Assembly (NCBI GenBank): GCA_001910725.1
Contig: MJGA01000092.1
Location: forward strand, 1 to 38,415
DNA length: 38,415 nt
Reading direction: 5' to 3'
Source of the DNA: Phanerodontia chrysosporium
Lineage: Eukaryota; Basidiomycota; Agaricomycetes; Polyporales; Phanerochaetaceae
The notes under the pieces are model-generated. The model did not search any database, had not been told where the DNA came from, and saw only the letters and a program-made list of their open reading frames with translations. The position numbers and the translations under genes are program-made. Shown here one piece after another: positions 30,333 through 38,415 of the stretch. Numbering within the stretch: position 1 is the first letter of the stretch; every line of letters starts with the position of its first letter.

Positions 30333-33300
30333 TCCGCCCTTGTCGCCCTTCGAGTCGCGCCGCTTGTCGCGCGTCGTGCCCGAGACCATCGAGCGCGCGT
30401 CCTCGGTGTCGACCATCGACACGCCCGAGAACGAGGTCATCCGGGAGAGCCGTGCGTCCGTGCGCTCCCCGACGGAGACGTCCGTCTCGACGATGGAGAT
30501 CGCGGACTGCCGCACCGTCTCGGGCCGGCTGTGGAAGCTCTCCGCGGTGACGGCGCTCCGCAGGCTCGCGCTTGGCGGAGACGCGCTGCTGCTCGCGACC
30601 GAAGACGGCCGTTCCTTGACCGGAGGCGGGTTGCGCCTCAGGATCGAAGTCTTCCGAGACAGGTTCTTCGACGAGGGGCTGACCGTGCCGGACTGCTCGC
30701 CATCGTTGTTGTGGTTCATGAAGGAGCGGGTGCGCTTGAAGGCAGACAAAACTTTGTAGGCTGTCGGCGGATGGCCCGGAGGAGGCGACTGTGACGGTGA
30801 AGGGTGCGACACGACAGACGCATCGACGCTCGTCCTAGAAGACATCCCGGCGTCGGATAGGGAGTAGGCGGAGTGTGAATGGCGCTGTGGGCGGCGAGGA
30901 ACTCGAGCGGGTTACTGAAAGCACTGTTGGGCGTCCCGCTTTCTGCATACTGCGCATACAGGAGCAGCTGGGCGCGGAGGTCGCAGGTAGGAGGGGCTTG
31001 GAGGGCACACCGTGAGTGGCAGATGAGGCTGCACGACTCGCATAGCACGGCATGCTTCTTCACGCTGGTGTGGCACACACGGCAGATCACCGCTGCAGAA
31101 CAGCGTCAGTATCACTCTCGTCTACGGTGATGCAGCTACAACGTACGTTTCGCGAATGTCGTCTTCACAAACGAGTGCTCGCGCGGGGAAAGCGCGTCGT
31201 GCGACAGCCGACGAGAGATGGGCGACGTCGGCGCAGCGTCCGGTGTGGAGCGCGGCGTGGCACGGTCGAGCTCGGGCATCTCAACCTTGGCGAGGTACTT
31301 GATGGCCTCGGACTTCTGGATATCCGCGCTGACGCGGCGCAGGAACGGGATGCTGTCCTGCGGGCGGATCTCCTTGTTGTGCGCGGCCCAGTTCTGCTTG
31401 AGCCACTCGTGCTCGCACAGCTCCTCGGCGCTCGGGCGCATGCTGGGGTCCTTGTGGAAGCACTGGCGGAGGAAGTCCTTGAGGAGGCTCGAGCTGCTCT
31501 CGGGGAGGGGCGGCATGTCGTCTTCGACGATGCGGAACATCACTGCGGACGCCCCACAGTCAGCAAAGGATATCAACATCACGACAGACAGCGGAACATA
31601 CCGGACATGCTGTTGGCAATGTCGCCGTACGGCGGCCGCCCCGTCAACAGCTCGATGACGGTGCACCCGAGGGACCAGATATCGGACTTGGTCGACGCGC
31701 CCTTGAGCTCGATCACCTCGGGGGCCATCCAGTTCGGCGTGCCCGCGACGTCCTTCATCTCGCGCTCCATCGCGCGCAGGTTGAGCGACACACCAAAGTC
31801 GGAGAGCTTCACGTTCCCGTTCTTGGTCGTGAGGATGTTCGCCGCCTTGAGGTCGCAGTGCACGACGTCGCTCCGGTGGAGGTAGTGCAGACCCTCGAGG
31901 ATCTTGACGACGTAGCCCGCGACGAGCCGCTCGTTCAGCTTCCCGAACGCCTTCAGGGTCTGGCCCAGCGAGCCGTTCTCGGCGTACCTGCCGGGAAGCG
32001 TCAGCATACTTACATAGCAGCGCAGCAGAGAGATACGCACTCAAGGACGATGCTCAGGGTGTTCTCGTCCCGGGCCATGCCCTCGTACTTGACGATGCTC
32101 GGGTGCGACAGGCTCTTGACAAGATCGACCTCCTTCATGAGCTGCGAGATCTCCTCTTCCTTCAGACCGTCAAGGCTGATCCGCTTCACCGCGACCATCT
32201 GCCCCGTGCTGAGGTTCAGCGCGCGGTACACCGCCCCAAACTGTCCCCTGCCAATGCAGTTCCCGAGTTGCTACAAGCCCGCTCAGCCCGCGCTCAGCTT
32301 AGACATAGTCAAGAAGACACTCACGAACTGCGTCGACGTCTTCCCATCCCCCTTCACAATCAACGTCTGCCTCACAGCACTCCCCTCATTGCGCGGCAAC
32401 AGATCACTCGCACTCGCGTTTCCACTCGCGACACCAAGGTTGACCATGCTCTCGAAACGGGACCGGCGCGGCCTCGCCCCTGCGTCGTCGTACGACTGCG
32501 GGCGCGGCCGCCGGCGCGAGCTCGCACCGTCGATCTCGCTCTGGAACCGGCCGCGCGGCATGCGCGGGCGCTGCTCGTCCCCAGCACCCGCGCCACTGCC
32601 GCCACTGCCGCCGCCGCCGCCGCCGCCGCCTGCTGTCGCCGCGGACGTCTTCGCGACGAGGTCCGGCGGGAAGTGCACGGCCTGGGGCGGGGTCGACGAC
32701 GCCTCGCCCGAGACGCGGCGGGACGACGGGAACGGGACGGAGAGCTCGTCGCTGCCCGCGGCGTCCGGCGCGTCGTCCGGGTCCGGCGGCGCAGGCCCCG
32801 CGCCGCCGGGGCGCGGGATGTAGATCCCGTTGCGGTTCGCGGGCCCGGTGCGCGTGCTGCTGCGGCGGAGCATGATGCGCGGGCTCGGCGATGCGCTGCC
32901 GGGCGGCGCGCCGCCGTCCGGGCTCGAGTCGCGCCGGAGGAGCGCGTCCGTGCGCGGGAGCAGGCCCGGCGCGTCGACGCTGTGCCGCGAGCGGTGGCTC
33001 GGGCGCCGCGCAAACTGGGGCAGCGACTCGACGCTCCCGTTGTTTGAGCGCGGTCCGGCGCCCGAGAGCGCGAGCTTGCGCGGCGGCGAGATTGACAGGG
33101 GCGACGAGGGCGGCGAGAACTGGCGCGGGGAGCGCGATCGCTGTTGCTGCTGCTGCTGCGAGGACAGCGACGGCGACGGCGGGCGGAGGTCTTCTTCGTC
33201 CAGGAACGCCGTCCCGCCCTCCTTCTGCACGGGAAACGCGTCGAGAAAGTCGTCGGGCCACTTGCCCTTCCCCAGGCGGATCGCAGACAGCTTCGGCCGC

Positions 33301-36117
33301 TGCGGCGTCTGCGGCTCTGCGGGGCTGTTGCTGCCGTCGGCGTGGCTGGTGCTGTGCGCGCGGCTCGTGCGGCTCGCGGCCTTGGCGCTCGAGCTGCTGT
33401 CCTCGTTCTCCTCGACGACGCGCGTGAGGTCGACGACGGCGGTCTCGCTGGGGCGGCGCTCGCGCGGGGGGCGGGGGGCCTCGCCGCTGGTGCGCCGGCG
33501 CGCGGTCTCCTCCGCAGCGGCCTTGGCGTCGGGCGCGCTGAGCGAGGGGTGCTCCGACGGCACGAACGACGTCGCCTCGGTCGTGACCGTGCGCAGCGTC
33601 CCGAAGCGGCTGTTCTGCGACTCGCTGTTCCGCCGGCTGCGCGCGTCGAGCAGGCTCGAGAGCCCCGTCGCGTCCGACATCTGGCTCGACGCGAGCGACT
33701 GCCGCACCGGCGACGACGGCGGCGGCGCGAGCGAGTCCGCGAACGACGCGCGCACAGAATCGCCGATCGACGCCCGCGTGGAGTCGGCTATCGAGGTGCG
33801 CTCGCCCGTTGTCGCGGCGCGCGGGCGCAGGGGTGAGCGGGCCGGGGGCTGGGGCATGGGGTACACGTCGTCCTGTTCGGCGTCGCTGGCGCCCTTGCTG
33901 CTCTCGAGCTTGCCCGCCGTCCTGCTGCCGTCCGAGTCTGACTCGTTGGGGCTGTCGGACCGCACTGTCGGGAGCACGGGCTGGATCGGGCTGACGCGCT
34001 TGCGGTGCGCGGACGGGCCCATCGCGGGCGGCGAGGCCGAGCGCTGCGCGGTGCTAAGGTTTGGCGTCGAAGCAGCTGCCCGGGAGAGCGTGCCGTGGCC
34101 GTAGGGACTCGTGGGCGAGCGCGGCGCCTGACCCTGCATGAACTTGGAACGGTCGACCGCCGGGAACTCTGTCACGCGCAGGAGCGCGATGATGCACTTC
34201 GCGACCCGTGCCATCGAGTCAGGTGTGCTCTCGATGAGATCGTCGCGATGGAAGAGCTCTTCGGGAGGGACGCCCAGGGACGAGCAGGCTGCGAGAAACC
34301 TGGTGACGTTCGACGTCCGCATAAACCCATCTTCGCGCCTGTCGACGCGGGAGATGAGCCCGGGATGCAGCTTGTTCACGAGCCTGGGAAGACGGGCGCA
34401 GGTTCAGTCGGCCGAGACGACCAGAAACGAAGAACGGAAGACGCACTGGCAGAGTACATAACCATCCCTCAGCGCCTCCCCAAAGTACCTTCGCTCGCGC
34501 TCCTCGCGCCCCGGCACTGAGCCCGGTCGATCCCCCAGCGCCCAGACTGAGCGTGCTCGCGCTGAGGGTGCCCTGTCCGCTCTTGCCCCAGACGCGCTCG
34601 AGCGGGCGAGCGAGCGGAGGCGCACCTCGACCTCCTCGTATTCCTTCGCGTCGAGCCCGCCGGGCTCGCGCACGGGCGACGGCGGCTTGAGCATCTCCTT
34701 GACGAGCAGGCCCGCCGCCGTGCGCACGAGCTCGCGCTGCTCGGCGCTCGCGCCCGCCGCGAGGCTCGCCGTCGACGCGTTCACGCCGCGCAGGTTGCCC
34801 AGCGGCGAGAAGTTGCGCTGCGGCGGCGACGCCCGCGCGTGCGCGCAGCGGGGTCGAGGGCGAGCCTGCGCGCGACGTCGTCGGCGAGACGCGCGCCGCC
34901 TCGACCGAGCGCCGCGGGAGCTCGCCTGATGGCCCGGCGCGCCGATGGTGTCGGCGACGAGAGCGGGAGGTGCGACGTCGAGGCCGACGCCGAGGGCTGC
35001 CGCGCGCGGTGTGTCGGGGTGCGCGACGGCCGAGCGCGCCTGCGAGGCGGCTCGGCGTTGGCGAGGCGGGCGCGTTGGTGCTGGTGCTGCTGTTGGGCTG
35101 TCGCCCGCGGGCAGGTGGCTCGTGCTTGCTGCGGCGCGCTTCGCGAGGGTCCCTGCGACGGCGTGTCCCGCGCGCGGGGTCGGCGACGGCGGGATCGAGT
35201 CTGGGGAGCGCGGGCCAGCGCGGGTGCGGCTGGTCGTTGGCGTGTCGAGCTGGGAGTCGAGGGACATGCGCCCTCGCGAGGTCCCGGCGTTGGCGAGGGA
35301 CACGGACACAGGCGGTGGTCTGTGCTTGGAGGCTTTCTGTTCGCCCGTGGTGGTCGCGGACCCGTTCGTCCGCGAGTCCCGTCTCGCCACGGCTGCGAGC
35401 GGGAGGGGCCCGCTGATCTCTTTCGTGCTGATGGTGCCCTTGTCGGTGGACCGCCGTGGTGGTCGCTCGCGGGCGGGGACACGAGCGCTGAGACGTTGGA
35501 GGACGACGCGGCGGGGAGCGCAAAGGGCTGCGAGTACGGCGACGGGAACGCCTCCGAGGCGAGATGGATGGCGGGTGAAGACATGCTTGCTTGCCGGAGC
35601 GATGGCGCCTCGAAGGTTGTATGGCCTTGGGCGCGGGCTTTGCTCTTGTCCCTATCTTTCTCCACTTTGTCCGCTTCTACCCTCGAGCCAGATGCCGCAG
35701 GAGGCCCGCCGATTGGGCAGCGGGTTCTTTGCCACCAGGGCGGCGAAAAGAAACCTTAGATAACATACTTGATTTCGATCGCTCTTTCGTTGCCACCACG
35801 TCCTCTGAGCCCGGAGCGGCCCTCTCCTTGCCCTTTCCCGCCGAGAGCGTGCCCACCTCGTCCACGGACGGCTTGCTGCGGAGCCTGCTGCCAGAGCGGA
35901 GGGTGTTCTCGAGTGAGGTGCGCAGGCGACTGAACGTGCGCTGTCGGCTGTCGACTGGGAGGTGGTGGAGAGCTGGGAACTGGAGGTGGGTGCCGAGAGG
36001 AAGACGCGACGGCTGGTCGACGAGAAGATGGCGCGTCCATGCTGGATGAAGGCGCCATATGAAAGGATCGGAAGTGTGCAAGCTCGGTTTCTGAGAAGGT
36101 AGGACGGCTGTGGCCAT
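30318..36117 (-). CDS. septation-initiation-type kinase (Cdc7/SepH-like): CH, kinase, C1 zinc finger, CaaX tail
   Basis: Best frame-consistent model: exons 36117-35769, 35527-34447, 34383-32325, 32270-32041, 31987-31602, 31542-31147, 31092-30951, 30834-30318 (about 1719 aa). The 5' end is uncertain: ATGs at 35584 ([11 protein letters not shown]) and 36058 lie in other frames, and intron 1 would be 241 bp. Domains in order: Ser/Pro-rich N-terminus; calponin-homology-like part ([38 protein letters not shown]); about 600 residues of Ser-rich linker with Gln6 and Gly8 runs; Ser/Thr kinase with GRGQFG loop, VAVKRI, catalytic HCDLKAANI (HCD, so non-RD), DFG, and [10 protein letters not shown]; then a C1-type zinc finger (CRVC ... 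CESC ... HSRC); a basic Ser-rich tail ending in Cys-Leu-Val-Gln. Orthologues of this type start septum formation from the spindle pole. The join between the last two exons is canonical but weak. Confidence 0.8.
32607..32630 (-). repeat. trinucleotide run coding Gly8 in the kinase linker
   Basis: Eight consecutive GCC units on the plus strand, read as GGC on the minus strand, giving eight glycines. A pure run like this is length-variable in related strains. Confidence 0.85.
33141..33158 (-). repeat. CAG/CAA run coding Gln6 in the kinase linker
   Basis: Near-pure CAG run on the minus strand with one CAA interruption, coding six glutamines between Ser-rich segments. Confidence 0.8.
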
Positions 36118-36900
36118 GAGCGGGCGTGTCGGTAGGGCGGTAGGTGTCAGGCCCGGTAATCCTTGACTGTCGTCATGCGGGGTAGACGAACACGGAGGGT
36201 GACGGGAGTTGAGCAGACACGACGTGCGGTCAATAGAAATGCGACGGGGAGGAGTCGCGGATGGGAGACTTACATGGACACGAGGGTAGGGTTACGTCGT
36301 GGGCTGCCGACCGAGACAAGTCCGGCGGTTCTGGAGGTGAGGAGGCCGGAAGAGGCGAGGGGCGGCAGAGGACGGTCATGCAACGTGCGAAGGCATGGAT
36401 AGATTGTGACAAGGGTGCGAAGGCAGGGGAGAGAGAAGGATGGATAAGCGGATCGGTATATGGGAGGTCAGTAGTTAGGGAAAGTGCGCACCACCAGGAC
36501 GGTCATACACAGGCGAGCGAAAGGCAAAGAAAGTCGCCGAGGTCGTTTGGACGGGAGAGAGACCTGGTTATGGACAGAGTGAAAGGAGCGGGCACGGGGA
36601 GGAGAGGAGAGAGAAAGAGGATGGGAGGCAGATGTCGGCGGGCACGCTGCTGAGCGAGAGAAGCGCTTCGGCTGAATTACGGCGCCTGATGATGGCGAGC
36701 AGATGGAAGTGAGCTTCTTCGTGGGCGGCCTGGGCAGCGAACGGTTTGCACACTGGCAAGGACGAGCGAGCGGACGAGGCAGAGGAGGATTCGGTGGTAG
36801 AAATCGAGCTGGTCGCTGCAGGGTAGTGGCCAAAAGCGGACTAGGACAGGGGCGAGCGAAAAAAGGTGTATATTATTTTGTGCTAAAATATGGCGCGGGG
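36118..36900 (-). promoter_or_regulatory. CT-rich leader/promoter region upstream of the kinase
   Basis: On the minus strand this stretch is strongly pyrimidine-rich, on the plus strand full of GAGA-type purine runs, in contrast to the flanks. Long CT-rich tracts before the start codon are typical of fungal promoters and leaders. No TATA box was identified. Confidence 0.4.
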
Positions 36901-38415
36901 GTCGCGCGCTGGGCAGTCGCGAGTCCGAGATGATGACAAGAGGCATTGGAGAAGCCGTGCTCGGCGGCAGCACCCGCGCGAGCCTGAGCCTGCGAGTCCG
37001 GCTGCGAGAACCCCCAGATCGAGGTCCTTCTTCCCGTGCGCATCCCCGACGCGCCCTTTGAATCAGAATGACCAGAAGCCATTCCTCGGTCAGCTGCGCT
37101 GAGGCTGGCAGAGTTGCTGCTGCTGGCTCTACCGCGGGCCGCCACAACGCGAGAGCGTGGCGCGTCCGTCGGGATGCGCTCGGATTTCAAATGCACACAA
37201 CAGACAATGACGAAATGTGCCTTGCGCCGCGCATTTATCAGATAGACTCGCTGCACGCGCGAGCAGCCCCCAGCGCACGCCGAGCGGGCAGCGCACACGC
37301 TGGCACTGCGACAGGGGCGGCGGACGGGGACGGCGGGAAGGGCGGGGCGGCGGCGGCGGCGAGACAACGACGGGCAATCGATGTCAATCTGCGAACCTTG
37401 CCCACCCATCGTTCTCACGTCTCGAGGACGCGCCTGCGGCAGGCGGCGCGCGGCACTCGCGTCACGTGGAGCGTGACATGCGCGGCGACATCATTGCTCA
37501 GTCGCTCCCTCTGCCCTGCAGGCACGCACCCGCCCACCCGCGCCCGCTCTGGCCTCGCTGCGCTGCCGCTATCTTCTGCTCGCAGGTGGAGCGTCCGCCC
37601 GCTTGGACCCAGAGAGAGGGGCCATGTCTCGGATCGCTCTCTCCGAAACGCGTCATACCTCGACGCAGCAGCACAAAGCTCTCTGCGTCTCCCGTACTTG
37701 CCTCAGCACGAAAGGACGAGACGCGATTCCGCCCTGCCGACCGTCCTGATCCGCGCCCTGCGAGGCACTGCATGCCCGGCCGCGCACGCCAATCCCTAGG
37801 CAATCCCTCCTCCCGGGAGGCGATGAGATCATAGCCCGGGCTGTGCAGAATGGCCTCTCGCTAGGGTGCGCCACACAGCGCGGCGCGCCTCCGCCCGGAG
37901 CTACGCACCTGCCCTAGCGGCCGCCGCCATGCAGTGGACCCACACCCGGCATCCGTTGCCCCAGCCTGCCGTCGACCGATACTCTGTCTGACACGGCCGG
38001 GAAGCATCTGCCGATGACGAAGCACACGACCGGGCCAGGCGCTGCGGTCTGGCGGGCGCACACCGCGGGGCCGTGCGCACAGCGGGAGTCACGTCGCGCG
38101 CAGCCTGCACACGGCCTTTCACGCGCCATCAGCGAGCGAGGACGAGCGGAGCGGATCATCCGCCGGGCGGCACGGACCGTTCACCGGGGTGCAACCCTAA
38201 CCCTGGCATGACGTCCACTGCCGGCGGCTTCGCGCCTGCACGCTGTCGCGCGAGACTCGGCGGGAAGGCATGGCAAGGGAAAGACATGTCTGGGCCGTGT
38301 GCTGCCAGGGCGACTAGAAGCCTCGGGAAACGGACAGCCGCAGGGGCCGCCACAAGGACGCCACCACCAGGAGTATCCACTGCTGGGAAGCACCAGGTAT
38401 GTGACCATGCATATC
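36901..38415. other. GC-rich gene-free end of window
   Basis: About 1.5 kb with very high GC. Frames are open on both strands because of the composition, but none shows domains, introns or paralogues. It holds a CACGTG at 37463-37468 inside an inverted repeat (GTCACG, 5-nt spacer, CGTGAC). May be the far promoter of the kinase or of a gene to the right. Confidence 0.4.

Noticed and set aside
32103..34104. Long plus-strand frames (314 and 424 codons) across the kinase gene
   Set aside because: They are antisense mirrors caused by high GC. The minus strand shows CH, kinase and C1 motifs with correct splice phases.
34839..35763. Plus-strand frames of 306 and 272 codons at the kinase 5' part
   Set aside because: Composition-driven Arg/Ala-rich shadows with no domain or splice support.
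37068..37834. Plus-strand frames of 243 and 205 codons in the GC-rich end
   Set aside because: Overlapping frames on the same strand, rich in Arg/Ala/Ser with no ordered segments; typical of random GC-rich sequence.

Overview
This window looks like nuclear DNA of a filamentous basidiomycete, most likely an agaricomycete. The genes are cut by many 50-65 bp GT-AG introns, the coding sequence is GC-rich with C/G third positions, and the families are typical of mushrooms: lineage-specific F-box/LRR proteins, OPT transporters, and a CH-kinase-C1 septation kinase. I saw no rRNA, tRNA, CRISPR array, transposase or reverse transcriptase.

Layout, left to right: (1) 1-485, minus, 5' part of an orphan gene that runs off the window; (2) 1738-4712, plus, two tandem alpha/beta-hydrolases with the same eight-exon structure, both ending in the peroxisomal signal AKL, the second with an apparent 1-nt deletion; (3) 4932-7741, minus, a ten-exon PMT4-type protein O-mannosyltransferase; (4) a 2.4 kb gap; (5) 10181-13386, plus, a 17-exon OPT oligopeptide transporter; (6) 15095-16370, plus, a secreted GH18 chitinase-like enzyme behind a clear TATA box; (7) 17543-18715, minus, a full-length paralogue of the first orphan; (8) 19693-20256, minus, a duplicated C-terminal fragment of an F-box gene; (9) 21105-22727, plus, a proline-rich orphan; (10) 23490-25355, minus, the intact F-box gene; (11) 25998-29199, minus, a second OPT transporter; (12) 30318-about 36117, minus, a large septation-initiation-type kinase with CH, kinase and C1 domains and a C-terminal CaaX box; (13) a CT-rich leader/promoter and a GC-rich gene-free end.

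The main theme is local duplication. Eight of the twelve gene models or fragments fall into four within-window paralogue pairs (orphan x2, hydrolase x2, OPT x2, F-box x1.3). The genes do not form one obvious pathway. Two peptide importers and a secreted GH18 enzyme fit external nutrient or wall turnover, the hydrolases point to peroxisomal acyl chemistry, PMT4 acts in ER glycosylation, and the kinase acts in septation or cytokinesis. Splice joins were derived by hand from GT-AG consensus, reading frame and paralogue comparison. For the hydrolases, PMT4, both OPTs and the chitinase every join keeps frame, apart from the single defect noted in hydrolase B. The 5' end of the kinase is the least certain model.
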